Notes: generated by a model from the sequence alone, not told the origin. A DNA stretch of 16,443 nt from Bacillota bacterium (GCA_021837545.1 JAKBFR010000050.1:1-16443); one strand, 5' to 3'. Positions 6,244 through 15,352 are shown, counted from the first letter of the stretch. Program-made: numbers and translations.

Positions 6244-7545
6244 ATGGAAATTCTATCATTAGGAGAAAAAATTAAAAGAAAAAGAAAACAATTAAATATG
6301 ACTTTAAAAGATTTAGCTAAAGACAGAATAACTCCAGGGCAAATAAGCTTGGTTGAATCAGGTCGCTCAAACCCATCAGTTGATTTATTAGAATATTTAG
6401 CTGATGCATTAAATACAACTGTAGAATATTTGATGGAATCAGAAGAAAGCCAAGCTGAAAAAATTAGTCTTTATTATGAACAAGTAGGGGAATCCTGTAT
6501 ATTGCAAGGAGACTATGAAAAAGGACAAAGATATATTGATAATGCTTTATATTATTGTGAGAAATATAACTTAGAGTATAGAAAAGCAATAATATATTTT
6601 ATAACAGCAAAAGCATATATGTATAAGAAAGATTTTCCTATGGCACAAAAGATTTTTTTATCAGCAAATGTTATTTTTATTAAAAATAATAATCATGAAA
6701 AAATAATAAAAACCTTTTTACATTTAGCGAGTATTGCTTTAGAGCTAAAAGCATATCATTCAGCTAGCAGTTATTTGAAACAAGCTGAAAAAGTATACTT
6801 AGATAATAATTTTGTAGATGATTTTTTAATGGGTGAAATACATTATAATATGGCTAGAACATATTATAATATAGAAGAGTTAGATTCAGCATTGGAATAT
6901 TCATATTTAGCAAAGAAAAGATTTGAGCAAATATATAATGATGAGGATTATGCAAAAAATTTATTCTGTTTAGCAGAGGATTTTAATAAAAAAGGTGATT
7001 TATCAAATGCTATAAAGTATTCGAAGAAAACATTGGAAGTTTATAAAAAAATTCAATACAACAAGAGTATAGTTAATATAGAACATAACTTAGGAAAATT
7101 ATTCTATGAATTTGGCAATCTAGAAGAATCACTTAAGCATTATGAAATATCAAAAAATGTTAGTGCTCAAAATCATGTAGGTTATATTAATGATATATTA
7201 ATAGATATTTGTAAAAACTATTTAAAATCAAAAAACACTGAAGAGTGTAGCAGAATATTGAAAAATATTGAAACTAGTATTGAAGAAGATGATATTGACA
7301 GAAAAATTGAATGCAAATTAATAAAATACACTGTATTTAATATTGATGAAAAATTGGAACAAGCAGAGAATGTATTGGTTGACACATATATGTTAGCAAA
7401 AAATAGTGGAAGATTATCTAAAGCAGGTGAATTAGCTATGAGAGTTGGAAAATATTTCATAGATAAAAAGGAAGAAGAAGAAGCTGCATATTATTTAAAC
7501 CAAGGAATACAATTATTTAATGAGGCAGAAAAATTAAAAAATTAA
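6244..7545 (+). CDS. XRE-family HTH regulator with TPR repeats (first of a tandem pair)
   Basis: A 433-residue cytoplasmic regulator. Residues 5-65 form an XRE/Cro helix-turn-helix (LGEKIKRKRKQLNMTLKDLA, then ITPGQISLVESGRSNPSVDLLEYLADAL). Residues about 70-430 form a run of helical TPR units, seen as repeats such as YEQVGESCILQGDYEKGQRYI, IYFITAKAYMYKKDFPMAQ, IHYNMARTYYNIEELDSALEY and HNLGKLFYEFGNLEESLKHY. This layout recalls RNPP/Rgg-type regulators, whose TPR domain often binds a small peptide; no peptide gene was seen here. AAGGA lies about 8 bases before the ATG. A paralogue starts 20 bases after the stop and is almost surely co-transcribed. The target genes are not evident. Confidence 0.88.
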   Translation: MEILSLGEKIKRKRKQLNMTLKDLAKDRITPGQISLVESGRSNPSVDLLEYLADALNTTVEYLMESEESQAEKISLYYEQVGESCILQGDYEKGQRYIDNALYYCEKYNLEYRKAIIYFITAKAYMYKKDFPMAQKIFLSANVIFIKNNNHEKIIKTFLHLASIALELKAYHSASSYLKQAEKVYLDNNFVDDFLMGEIHYNMARTYYNIEELDSALEYSYLAKKRFEQIYNDEDYAKNLFCLAEDFNKKGDLSNAIKYSKKTLEVYKKIQYNKSIVNIEHNLGKLFYEFGNLEESLKHYEISKNVSAQNHVGYINDILIDICKNYLKSKNTEECSRILKNIETSIEEDDIDRKIECKLIKYTVFNIDEKLEQAENVLVDTYMLAKNSGRLSKAGELAMRVGKYFIDKKEEEEAAYYLNQGIQLFNEAEKLKN

Positions 7546-7565
7546 GAAGTAAATGGGTGATATAT

Positions 7566-8831
7566 TTGGAAATACTGTCTACTGGTGAAAAAATAAAAAG
7601 AGCTAGAATATTCAAAGGGATTACATTAAAGCAATTATGTGAAAATAAAATTTCAATTGCTAAAATGAGTTGCATAGAAAATGGCAAGATTAAGGCAGAT
7701 AATGAACTACTTAAATATATATCAAAAAAAATTGAAATTGATTTGAATTACTTAATAGAAGATGTTTATGAACAAATATTAAATAATTTAAAAATGATAA
7801 AAAAGAATATTTCATGCGATAATGATTCGGAAATTAAGTTAAAAGATAATTTAAGTTATGCGCTTAAATATAAATATTATGATTTAGCATTTAAATTAAT
7901 ACATATATTATTTTCTTATTATGTGGAAGAAAATAAAGCAGAGAATATTCAATTGATAGTTTCTCAATACTATGATTTATTTCAAAGAAATAATACTGAA
8001 GAAAACACAGTTATATACTTTAAAGATATGGCGAGATATCTTTCTCAAAATGGAGAATATATAGAAGCAATATCTTATTACAGTAAGCTTAGAGAAATGC
8101 TTCAACAAAAAAAAGAGGGATTTGATAATGCAGAATATTGCTTAATAGGATATAATGAAGCATTATGTTATCAAAATATAAGAAAAACAGAAGAAGCATA
8201 TAGCATTTTATCAGATATTATAGGATATGTTGATAAACTTAAAACAGATGAAAGTAAAGGTAAAATATATCATATTTATACTACTGTATGTATTAAGTTA
8301 AAGAAAGACTGTGCAGATGAATATAAAAAGAAAGCATTTGAATATCAAAAATATAATCCGATTTCATTAGCATTGTCACATGGAAACTACGGAAAATATT
8401 ATTTCGAAGTAGGAGAAAAGGAAAAGGCAATTTCAGAAATAGAAAAAGGAATTAAAATATTTCCACGTGACAATGTAGAAAAAAATGTAGAGTTTTTAAA
8501 TTATTGTACTAGAATATTAATTGAAAATATAGAATATGAGATAGCTTATAAAATTACTGAAGAAGCATTAAACATGGCAATTATTACAGATAATATAAAG
8601 CTAATCGAAAAATCATATTACTTAAAGGGAATAATTCTTCAAAAAATGGACAAGTATATTGAAGCAGAAAAATATATGAATTTATCTCTAGATTCATTAT
8701 TTAAATTTGGTACAAGAGATGAAAGAAAAAACAGATATATAGACATGGGCAAGCTTTATTATGCCCTTGAAGATACAACAGAGTCATTAAAATATTTTAA
8801 TTTAGCGTTAGCAGTAGATAAAAAAATCTAG
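7566..8831 (+). CDS. XRE-family HTH regulator with TPR repeats (second of a tandem pair)
   Basis: A 421-residue paralogue of the preceding gene: both begin with EILS.GEKIKR followed by an HTH of about 60 residues (here GITLKQLCENKISIAKMSCIENGKIKADNELLKYI), then TPR-like helical repeats to the C-terminus (for example ARYLSQNGEYIEAISYYSK, GNYGKYYFEVGEKEKAI, IDMGKLYYALEDTTESLKYF). The start is taken as TTG at 7566, because this aligns with the first residue of the paralogue and GGGTGAT lies just upstream; the in-frame GTG at 7557 falls inside that ribosome site. The HTH has drifted from the first copy while the N-terminal decapeptide is retained, so the two may bind different sites or form a heterodimer (inference). 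It ends 20 bases before a strong terminator. Confidence 0.85.
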   Translation: MEILSTGEKIKRARIFKGITLKQLCENKISIAKMSCIENGKIKADNELLKYISKKIEIDLNYLIEDVYEQILNNLKMIKKNISCDNDSEIKLKDNLSYALKYKYYDLAFKLIHILFSYYVEENKAENIQLIVSQYYDLFQRNNTEENTVIYFKDMARYLSQNGEYIEAISYYSKLREMLQQKKEGFDNAEYCLIGYNEALCYQNIRKTEEAYSILSDIIGYVDKLKTDESKGKIYHIYTTVCIKLKKDCADEYKKKAFEYQKYNPISLALSHGNYGKYYFEVGEKEKAISEIEKGIKIFPRDNVEKNVEFLNYCTRILIENIEYEIAYKITEEALNMAIITDNIKLIEKSYYLKGIILQKMDKYIEAEKYMNLSLDSLFKFGTRDERKNRYIDMGKLYYALEDTTESLKYFNLALAVDKKI

Positions 8832-8850
8832 TAACTAAAGAATTACAGAT

Positions 8851-8908
8851 AAAAATAGAAGGCTATTTGTTTAGAAAATTAAAAACAAATGGCCTTCTAT
8901 TTTTTATT
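8851..8908. terminator. Bidirectional terminator shared by the regulator pair and the CBS gene
   Basis: A 22-bp stem, 8851-8872 with 8883-8904, contains one T-G wobble and a 10-base loop. The outer arms are A-rich on the left and T-rich on the right, so a T-run follows the stem in both directions. It lies 20 bases after the second regulator and 19-23 bases after the CBS gene on the other strand. Confidence 0.93.
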
Positions 8909-8926
8909 TCATAGGCTTAAATTCTT

Positions 8927-9304
8927 CTAATTTATATTAATAAAATAGTCTAATAAATCTTCAATGCTAATCATACCTATAATTTTCTCATTTTCAACTA
9001 CAGGCATGGCGATGATATCATTTTTTCTTAAACGTTTAGCTACGGTCAGGAAGTCTTCATCAGCTTGTGCAAGTATTACAGATTTAGTCATAACCCATTC
9101 AATTGGGCAACTAACATAGTGACCAGGATGTATCATAAATCTATAAATATCAGCTTTAACAACCATTCCAACTAAATTATCTTTATCATTTACTACTGGC
9201 ATACCATTAATATTAAGTTTATCCATTAAGTCTAGAGCTTTATCTATTGTATCGTTTACATTAATAGAATGAAAATTTTGTTTAACAATAGAATTTATTT
9301 TCAT
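8927..9304 (-). CDS. Tandem CBS-domain protein
   Basis: A 125-residue protein made only of two CBS domains (about 5-58 and 70-124), which together form a Bateman module that usually binds adenosine nucleotides such as AMP, ATP or c-di-AMP. Visible markers are DTIDKALDLMDKLNINGMPVVNDKDNLVGMVVKADI in the first domain and DFLTVAKRLRKNDIIAMPVVENEKIIGMISIEDLL in the second. No catalytic domain is attached, so it is probably a sensor acting on a partner elsewhere. AGAGGTGATATT precedes the ATG. The gene is single, divergent from clpB and convergent with the regulator pair. Its promoter was not pinned down in the AT-rich 9305-9530 stretch. Confidence 0.9.
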   Translation of the reverse strand: MKINSIVKQNFHSINVNDTIDKALDLMDKLNINGMPVVNDKDNLVGMVVKADIYRFMIHPGHYVSCPIEWVMTKSVILAQADEDFLTVAKRLRKNDIIAMPVVENEKIIGMISIEDLLDYFININ

Positions 9305-9532
9305 AATATCACCTCTTTCAAAAAATTAATATCACCAATGTAAATAATTATAAAAATGAATAGACATATAGGTAATTATACTAATATTTTACTACAAAAT
9401 AATTAATTTTTAAATAAATATAAATATATATGTTAAAAAAGTTTATGAATAGGAATTTATTCTTCATTTTCAGCAATTAAAAATAAAATTATCTTTAGAA
9501 GTATGGATTTTATAAAAAGTTTAAAATAAACT
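9305..9532. other. AT-rich intergenic stretch between CBS gene and clpB promoter
   Basis: No gene, repeat or clear hairpin is supported here. It must hold the promoter of the CBS gene on the minus strand; several TATAAT-like words occur, none with a convincing -35 partner. Confidence 0.5.
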
Positions 9533-9549
9533 TTGACTTTCTTTGACCT
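9533..9549 (-). promoter_or_regulatory. CtsR operator upstream of clpB
   Basis: On the minus strand this reads GGTCAAA-GAA-AGTCAAA, an exact fit to the CtsR heptad repeat (A/G)GTCAAA-NAN-(A/G)GTCAAA. CtsR represses class III heat-shock genes such as clpB, clpE and the clpC operon in Firmicutes. It overlaps the predicted -35 of the clpB promoter, so bound CtsR should block RNA polymerase. ctsR itself is not in the window. Confidence 0.92.
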
Positions 9550-9562
9550 ATATATTATTATA
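9534..9562 (+). promoter_or_regulatory. Vegetative promoter of clpB
   Basis: TTGACT (9534-9539) and TATTAT (9557-9562) are separated by 17 bases. Transcription would start near 9568, giving a leader of about 90 bases before the ribosome site GGGGAGGA (9647-9654). The -35 lies inside the CtsR operator. Confidence 0.75.
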
Positions 9563-9659
9563 TAAGTAAAGAAAAAATTATTTAGATTATAGTTTAAAAA
9601 AATATTATTTGAACAAAATGTACAGTAAAAACTAACTATAAATTTGGGGAGGAACAAGT

Positions 9660-12269
9660 ATGAATATTGATAAAATGACATTAAGAGTACAACAAGCATT
9701 AAACGATGCAAATGTTACAGCAGTTAAATTTAATCACCAACAAATTGATTTAATCCATCTTTTTTCTGCGCTTGTAGAGCAAGATGATGGATTAGTACCA
9801 AATATTTTCACTAAAATGGGTGTACCAATAAAGAGTATAAAAGATTCAATAAAAAAAGAATTAGACTCAATGCCAAAGGTTTTAGGAGAAAGTGTTGGTA
9901 ATGTATACATTACTAGAAAAGTAGAAGAAGTCTTAATTAAAGCTGAAGAAATTTCAAAACAATTTGAAGATTCATATGTTAGTGTTGAACATTTAATGTT
10001 AGCTATTATGGAAGTAGATAAAAATGGTGAAGTTTCTAAGATATTAAAACAATATAATGTGAATAAAGATAACTTCTTGAAAGTTCTTTCAGAGGTTAGA
10101 GGAAGTCAAAGAGTTGAAACTCAAGATCCAGAAGGAACATATGATGCCTTAGCTAAGTATGGAACAAATTTAGTTGATCTTGCAAAAAGACATAAGCTTG
10201 ACCCTGTTATAGGAAGAGATGAAGAAATAAGAAGGACAATAAGAATTCTTTCTAGAAGAACAAAGAACAATCCTGTATTAATAGGTGAACCTGGTGTAGG
10301 TAAAACAGCAATTATTGAAGGTTTAGCTGAAAGAATAGTAAGAGGTGATGTTCCGGAAGGTTTGAAGGATAAAATTATATTCTCATTAGATATGGGCTCG
10401 CTAATTGCTGGAGCTAAATATAGGGGTGAATTTGAAGAAAGATTAAAGGCAGTTTTAAAAGAAGTTCAAAGTAGCGAAGGAAGAATACTATTATTTATAG
10501 ATGAAATTCATACTATAGTTGGAGCAGGCAAGACAGAGGGGGCTATGGATGCTGGAAATTTGATAAAACCATTATTAGCTAGAGGAGAACTTCACTGCAT
10601 TGGTGCCACAACTTTTGATGAATATAGAAAGTATATCGAAAAAGATAAGGCATTAGAAAGAAGATTCCAACCAGTTATAATAGATGAACCAACAGTTGAT
10701 GATACAATAGCTATTTTAAGAGGGTTAAAAGAACGATTTGAAATCCACCATGGAATTAGAATTCATGATTCGGCTATTGTTGCTGCTGCAAAGCTTTCTG
10801 ATAGATATATTCAAGGTAGATTTATGCCAGATAAAGCAATTGATTTAATTGATGAAGCTGGTGCTATGATAAGGTCAGAAATTGATTCACTTCCAACAGA
10901 ACTTGATGTTATAAGAAGAAAGATTTTCAAGTTAGAAATAGAAAAGGAAGCTTTGTCTAAAGAAAAAGATGAAGGATCAAAAAATAGGTTAGATGATCTT
11001 GAAAAAGAATTTGCGGAATTAAAAGAAAAAAATGATGAAATGACTGCAAAATATACAAAAGAAAAAGAACACATTACAGCTATAAAAACTTTAAAAAGTG
11101 AGTTAGATGAAGCAAGAGGAGAAATAGAAATAGCACAAAGAAACTTTGACTACAATAAAGTAGCAGAAATTCAATATAGTAAAATTCCAGCATTAGAAGA
11201 AGAAATTAAGCAAAAAGAACTTGAAGTAAAAGAAAATTATGAAGGTGCTTTATTAAAAGAAGAAGTTACAGAGTCAGAAATATCTCAAGTACTTTCTAAA
11301 TGGACTGGAATTCCAGTAAGTAATCTAATTGAAGGTGAAAGAGAAAAACTATTAAGATTAGAAGACGATATGAGTAAGAGAGTAATAGGTCAAGAAGAAG
11401 CAATTGAAGCTACAACTAATGCAATACTTAGGGCAAGAGCAGGACTTAAAGATATAAGCCGCCCAATAGGATCATTTATATTCTTAGGACCTACAGGTGT
11501 TGGTAAAACTGAGCTTGCAAAGACATTAGCTAGGAACTTATTTGATTCAGAAGATAACATTATTCGTATTGATATGTCAGAATATATGGAGAAACATTCA
11601 GTATCTAGATTAGTTGGAGCTCCTCCGGGATATGTAGGATATGATGAAGGTGGTCAATTAACAGAAACCGTAAGAAGAAATCCATATAGTGTAATTCTTT
11701 TCGATGAAATTGAAAAAGCTCATGAAGATGTATTTAATATATTCCTTCAAATACTTGATGATGGTAGATTAACAGATAACAAAGGTAAGACAGTAGATTT
11801 TAAGAATACAATAATAATTATGACTTCAAATATTGGAAGTGAGTATCTACTGGAAAATAAGAATGAAAATCATGTTGAAGAAGGTATAAAAAATAAAGTA
11901 ATGGATGTATTAAAATCAAGGTTTAAACCAGAATTCTTAAATCGAGTTGATGACATCATAATGTTCAAGCCATTGTCTGAAAGTGGTATTAAAAGGATTA
12001 TTGATATATTCTTAAATGAAGTAAGTTTAAGATTAAAAGATAAGAATATAGAAATAGAAGTTACAGATGATGCTAAGGCAATAATGGCAAGAGAAGGATA
12101 TGATGTAGTTTATGGAGCAAGACCATTAAAGAGATATATTCAAAATACTTTAGAAAATAAACTTGCTAGAATGATAATAAAAGGAGATGTAAACTACGGT
12201 TCAAAGGTTAGAATTAATGGATTTAATGAGGAAATTACGATAGAACCAATTTTAGTACCAAGTAAATAA
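9660..12269 (+). CDS. clpB: Disaggregating chaperone ClpB (Hsp100)
   Basis: An 869-residue AAA+ hexameric ATPase that extracts polypeptides from aggregates together with DnaK. Order of domains: Clp N-domain (about 1-145, two repeats); NBD1 with Walker A GEPGVGKT (209-216), Walker [10 protein letters not shown] and substrate loop KYRGEFE; the coiled-coil M domain (about 410-530, charged heptads such as [14 protein letters not shown]), which marks ClpB/ClpC; and NBD2 with Walker A GPTGVGKT (610-617), loop GYVGYDEG and Walker [11 protein letters not shown]. The long M domain and the absence of a ClpP-binding (I/L)GF loop favour ClpB over ClpC. GGGGAGGA lies 6 bases before the ATG. It is expressed from a CtsR-controlled promoter and followed by its own terminator, so probably monocistronic. 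Confidence 0.97.
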   Translation: MNIDKMTLRVQQALNDANVTAVKFNHQQIDLIHLFSALVEQDDGLVPNIFTKMGVPIKSIKDSIKKELDSMPKVLGESVGNVYITRKVEEVLIKAEEISKQFEDSYVSVEHLMLAIMEVDKNGEVSKILKQYNVNKDNFLKVLSEVRGSQRVETQDPEGTYDALAKYGTNLVDLAKRHKLDPVIGRDEEIRRTIRILSRRTKNNPVLIGEPGVGKTAIIEGLAERIVRGDVPEGLKDKIIFSLDMGSLIAGAKYRGEFEERLKAVLKEVQSSEGRILLFIDEIHTIVGAGKTEGAMDAGNLIKPLLARGELHCIGATTFDEYRKYIEKDKALERRFQPVIIDEPTVDDTIAILRGLKERFEIHHGIRIHDSAIVAAAKLSDRYIQGRFMPDKAIDLIDEAGAMIRSEIDSLPTELDVIRRKIFKLEIEKEALSKEKDEGSKNRLDDLEKEFAELKEKNDEMTAKYTKEKEHITAIKTLKSELDEARGEIEIAQRNFDYNKVAEIQYSKIPALEEEIKQKELEVKENYEGALLKEEVTESEISQVLSKWTGIPVSNLIEGEREKLLRLEDDMSKRVIGQEEAIEATTNAILRARAGLKDISRPIGSFIFLGPTGVGKTELAKTLARNLFDSEDNIIRIDMSEYMEKHSVSRLVGAPPGYVGYDEGGQLTETVRRNPYSVILFDEIEKAHEDVFNIFLQILDDGRLTDNKGKTVDFKNTIIIMTSNIGSEYLLENKNENHVEEGIKNKVMDVLKSRFKPEFLNRVDDIIMFKPLSESGIKRIIDIFLNEVSLRLKDKNIEIEVTDDAKAIMAREGYDVVYGARPLKRYIQNTLENKLARMIIKGDVNYGSKVRINGFNEEITIEPILVPSK

Positions 12270-12282
12270 TTATCAAAAATAA

Positions 12283-12330
12283 AAATAAATTCCTATGAGA
12301 GTTAAAAATCTTATAGGAATTTATTTTATT
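12283..12330. terminator. Terminator after clpB
   Basis: An 18-bp stem runs from 12283-12300 to 12309-12326 (AAATAAATTCCTAT with its complement, plus GAGA/TCTT with one wobble) around an 8-base loop. T-rich sequence follows on the plus strand, and the minus strand also has T-rich sequence beyond the stem, so it may act both ways. Confidence 0.92.
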
Positions 12331-12365
12331 ATAGATATGTAAAATTTAATCATGCGTATAAGTTA

Positions 12366-12475
12366 AATATATCTTAAAATTGAAATAGGGGGATATGCTT
12401 TTGTAGAGCGTTGAATCAAGTAAATTATCAACAACCGTAACAAATGCATTCCCCCTTACTTCTGTAAGATATATT
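12366..12475. repeat. Nested imperfect palindrome, 110 bp, in the clpB / export-operon gap
   Basis: The outer arms AATATATCTTA (12366-12376) and TAAGATATATT (12465-12475) are perfect complements. An inner stem begins with GGGGGA (12388-12393) and TCCCCC (12450-12455) and continues through ATGC/GCAT, TTTGT/ACAAA and GTTGA (12410-12414)/TCAAC (12428-12432), with bulges. The G5/C5 tract is striking in such AT-rich DNA. The right arm overlaps the stop codon of the membrane fusion protein gene (12474-12476). It might help end that operon's transcript, stabilise its 3' end, or be a small palindromic insertion. It is different in sequence from the palindrome at 1684. Confidence 0.75.
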
Positions 12476-13622
12476 ATTTTAAAGGAATTTCAACATCTGC
12501 TGACATTCCAGATTTTAATTTGCCATCAGTATCATTTATAGCAATTTTAATTTTAGTAGCTGTATGTTTACTATCAGAAGTTGATTGCTTATCTTTAGGT
12601 GTATATTCATGTTTTAAAGCAATATAATTAAGATTACCAGTTTTAGTTCCAGTGGAAGTTATTACATTTAGCGACTGATTATAAGAAATTTTATCCAAGT
12701 ATTTATCAGGTATATAACAGAGAACGTATAATTCGTTTGAAACAGCAATATCAGCAATATCACTTCCTACATTAACTACATCACCCAATTCAAAATTTTT
12801 GCTTATTATTATTCCATCATTTAAAGCAATAATATTGCAATTATTCAAGGTGTTTTGAGATTGATTTAACTGAGCAGTAGCTTGATCTAAATCAGCTTGT
12901 GCGGTAGAGATAGTTTGCGTAGTTGCTCCATTCTTAAGTAAATTCAATTGTGCGTTTGCAGCATCATAGTTTGCTTGTGCAATATTAATTGTTTCAGAAG
13001 TTGAACCTTCTTGCAATAATTGTAATTGTTGTTTAACACTTTCTAGCTTAAATTTGGCAGAAGAAAGTTGATTAGTTGTTGTGTCTAATTTTAATTTTGC
13101 TTCATCTAAAGTACTCTTAGATACGGTTTCACTTTCATATAATTGATTAGTATTATTATATTGATTATTTACATAATCATATGTTGATTGTGCTGAATTT
13201 ACAGCATCTGAACTAATCGAAACTTCATTCTTAGCTTGTTCTATTTGTTCATTTCTGTTGCCAGAAGTTAAAAGGTCTAGTTGAGCCTTGGAGGCACGAA
13301 CTTGTGCTTCTGCCTGCTCTATTTGTTCAGGTCGATTTCCAACTTGTAATTCCTCCAGTTTCGCCTTTTTCATGTTTACAACAGATTGTGCTTGATCAAC
13401 AACATATTTTTGATTGGTATTATCTATTATGGCAATAATATCACCTTTTTTAACAGCTTCACCTTGTTGTTTTTTCATTTCTATAATTTTGCCGGAAACT
13501 GTAGTGCTAGCAGATATTATATTATTTTGAATATCTCCTTTTAAAGTCAAGATATTTGAATTTAAAGAGCAGCCTGTAAATATAAAGGAAATAAACAAGC
13601 TGCACATAAATAATTTTTTCAT
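12474..13622 (-). CDS. HlyD/YbhG-like membrane fusion lipoprotein
   Basis: This is the periplasmic-adaptor type subunit of an ABC exporter, here on the outer face of a Gram-positive membrane. The N-terminus is a lipoprotein signal with lipobox FTGC (Cys18). Residues 43-70 form the first half of the biotinyl-lipoyl-like domain (VSGKIIEMKKQQGEAVKKGD). A long coiled-coil hairpin follows (about 75-258), then the second half (NNCNIIALNDGIIISKNFELGDVVNVG) and a beta-barrel domain to residue 382. The hairpin contains internal repeats with a period of 26 residues: GNRPEQIEQA/GNRNEQIEQA at 95 and 121, and GSTSETINIAQ/GATTQTISTAQ at 206 and 232. AAGGGG precedes the ATG. It is last in the operon, 17 bases after the TetR gene. 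The transported substrate is unknown. Confidence 0.9.
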   Translation of the reverse strand: MKKLFMCSLFISFIFTGCSLNSNILTLKGDIQNNIISASTTVSGKIIEMKKQQGEAVKKGDIIAIIDNTNQKYVVDQAQSVVNMKKAKLEELQVGNRPEQIEQAEAQVRASKAQLDLLTSGNRNEQIEQAKNEVSISSDAVNSAQSTYDYVNNQYNNTNQLYESETVSKSTLDEAKLKLDTTTNQLSSAKFKLESVKQQLQLLQEGSTSETINIAQANYDAANAQLNLLKNGATTQTISTAQADLDQATAQLNQSQNTLNNCNIIALNDGIIISKNFELGDVVNVGSDIADIAVSNELYVLCYIPDKYLDKISYNQSLNVITSTGTKTGNLNYIALKHEYTPKDKQSTSDSKHTATKIKIAINDTDGKLKSGMSADVEIPLK

Positions 13623-13639
13623 AAAATGACCCCTTACTT

Positions 13640-14314
13640 TTATGTAATATTATTTATAACATTATTGTTTTTACAAATTCCATTAATAATATATTGGATT
13701 AAATACTCTAAATCTTCTTCATCTTGTTTCAATTCTGGCAAGGCTACATAATGTAAAAAAAGATACCCAAAGATAGAAGTAGCTATTAGATTTACAATAG
13801 AAGCACTTGGGATATCGATAATTTCACCTTGCTTTTTAAATTTATCTATAAGAAATGTAAGTTTATTAACTGAAGGAAGAATTATTGTGCTTAAAATTTT
13901 TCTTCTCAGTTCAGGATGAAAAGGTATTTCTTGGATTATTACTTTTAAAATTGGTGCAGTTTCAGAGGCAAATTGTTTTCTGTTTAACACTATTTTTCTT
14001 AAAAAGATTTCAAAATGTTCATAATCAGCATTTAAAATTTCATTGAAATTCTCAAGGAAAATTTCAAATAAGGATACTTTAGATAAAGTAGCTGGAATAG
14101 CAAATAAGAGATCTTTTTTAGTTTTGTAATAGCGAAAAATAGTTCCTTCTGCAACATTAGCTTTTTTTGCAATTTCACTAGTAGCAGTAGCTTCATAACC
14201 TTTTTCAGAAAAAAGTTCTATAGCTGCACTTAGTATACTTATTTGTTTTTCAGTCATACTATCTTCGATATTGTTTAGTTCTATAAGTCCTTTTAAAGAT
14301 TTTTTTATTGGCAA
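13640..14314 (-). CDS. TetR-family transcriptional repressor of the export operon
   Basis: A 224-residue regulator. The N-terminal HTH (roughly residues 20-66: ISILSAAIELFSEKGYEATATSEIAKKANVAEGTIFRYYKTK) is a clear TetR_N domain; the rest is the ligand-binding helical domain, with no recognisable ligand signature. The start is placed at TTG 14314, because AGAGGTG (about 14327-14321) lies 6 bases upstream of it. The in-frame GTG at 14323 falls within that ribosome site. A later ATG before TEKQ has no ribosome site. It lies between permease and fusion-protein genes in one operon, so it most likely represses its own operon and responds to an exported compound, as CecR does next to YbhG/F/S/R. 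The likely operator is the dyad at 16138. Confidence 0.88.
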   Translation of the reverse strand: MPIKKSLKGLIELNNIEDSMTEKQISILSAAIELFSEKGYEATATSEIAKKANVAEGTIFRYYKTKKDLLFAIPATLSKVSLFEIFLENFNEILNADYEHFEIFLRKIVLNRKQFASETAPILKVIIQEIPFHPELRRKILSTIILPSVNKLTFLIDKFKKQGEIIDIPSASIVNLIATSIFGYLFLHYVALPELKQDEEDLEYLIQYIINGICKNNNVINNIT

Positions 14315-14335
14315 TTCATTCACCTCTTACTTTGA

Positions 14336-15352
14336 TTATATTTTACGATATTTTTTTAGAACTAATATATTTGCTATTACAAAAAATACACAAATTAATA
14401 TTAAAATTAGTACATCAAATACAATATCATTCCAACCCTTTCCACGTATCATAATGTTTCTAAGGGCATCTGCGATGTACCACAAAGGCATAAAGTGTCC
14501 AATAGATTGGAGCCATGGGTTCATTGTACTTAAATCGAATAGACCTGAAAAAAACACTTGAGGTACAACAACTATTGGTATAAACTGAATCATTTGCAGT
14601 TCATTACTTGCGAATGCAGATATGAACATGCCTATTGTAAGAGCAACCATTGCAGTTAATATAGTAATGATAAGTACCAATGCAAATGAGCCTATCATCA
14701 TTATTTTAAGAATATTAATTGAAAACCATGCAATAAGAGCAGATTGTATTATAGTAAAAACTCCAAATCCAAGAAGATAGCCTATAACAATTTCCCATCT
14801 ACGTAGTGGTGTGGCTAATATCCGTTCAAGGGTACCAGAAGTACGTTCACTAAGAAATGATACTCCAGCTATTAAGAAAACAAAAAAGAAAACAAAAAAT
14901 CCAATAAGAATAGGACCAAAATTATCAAAAGTAGCCATGTTTTCATAACCATATAAATAAGTTATGTCTGGTTTTACAGTCGAAGTCAATTGCACAGTAA
15001 CATTTTGTACAAGTTTAATAACAGATTGACTTTTACTTGGATCACTTCCTTCAAGTTCTATGTTTGGAACCCCGCTCTTAAAATTAATCATTGCGTCAAC
15101 TTCAGAGTGAGAAAGTGCATAATAAGCATTATTTTCATCGTATCTAGTAATTATAACGTCATTATCTTCTAATCTGTTTACAAAGGTAAGTGGAGCATTG
15201 ATTATTCCTATTTTGGGATGATAATCTGAACCATCAAATATAAATGACATTAAAGTTAAAACTAGTATGGGTGCAAAAATCATTAATCCAATAGTACGTT
15301 TATCATGTACAAGTTGAAGTAAAATTCTAATCATAATTGCTTTAACTCTCAT
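14336..15352 (-). CDS. ABC-2 type export permease
   Basis: A 338-residue membrane subunit that pairs with the ATPase encoded just before it. It has one N-terminal membrane helix (about 20-38, TIGLMIFAPILVLTLMSFIF), a large external domain (about 40-155), then five membrane helices; between two of them lies ERTSGTLERILATPLRRWEI, the conserved E(R/K)..GTLE...TPL coupling element of ABC-2 permeases (the YbhS/YbhR/DrrB type). The start is taken at ATG 15352, since GGAGGTG lies 8 bases upstream and this ATG overlaps the ATPase stop region. The longer frame reaching 15421 runs inside the ATPase gene and has no ribosome site. It ends 22 bases before the TetR start. Confidence 0.92.
   Translation of the reverse strand: MRVKAIMIRILLQLVHDKRTIGLMIFAPILVLTLMSFIFDGSDYHPKIGIINAPLTFVNRLEDNDVIITRYDENNAYYALSHSEVDAMINFKSGVPNIELEGSDPSKSQSVIKLVQNVTVQLTSTVKPDITYLYGYENMATFDNFGPILIGFFVFFFVFLIAGVSFLSERTSGTLERILATPLRRWEIVIGYLLGFGVFTIIQSALIAWFSINILKIMMIGSFALVLIITILTAMVALTIGMFISAFASNELQMIQFIPIVVVPQVFFSGLFDLSTMNPWLQSIGHFMPLWYIADALRNIMIRGKGWNDIVFDVLILILICVFFVIANILVLKKYRKI

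Noticed and set aside
9568..9659. HrcA CIRCE element in the clpB leader
   Set aside because: No TTAGCACTC / GAGTGCTAA pair is present.
9457..9711. 84-codon hydrophobic open frame on the minus strand
   Set aside because: It runs through the clpB promoter, the CtsR box and the first codons of clpB, and is simply AT-rich sequence read backwards.
10811..11074. 87-codon serine/phenylalanine-rich minus-strand frame
   Set aside because: It is antisense to the coiled-coil M domain of clpB; the composition is the mirror of Lys/Glu codons.
14271..14561. 96-codon plus-strand frame across the TetR/permease junction
   Set aside because: It is antisense to two genes with clear domains and has no ribosome site of its own.
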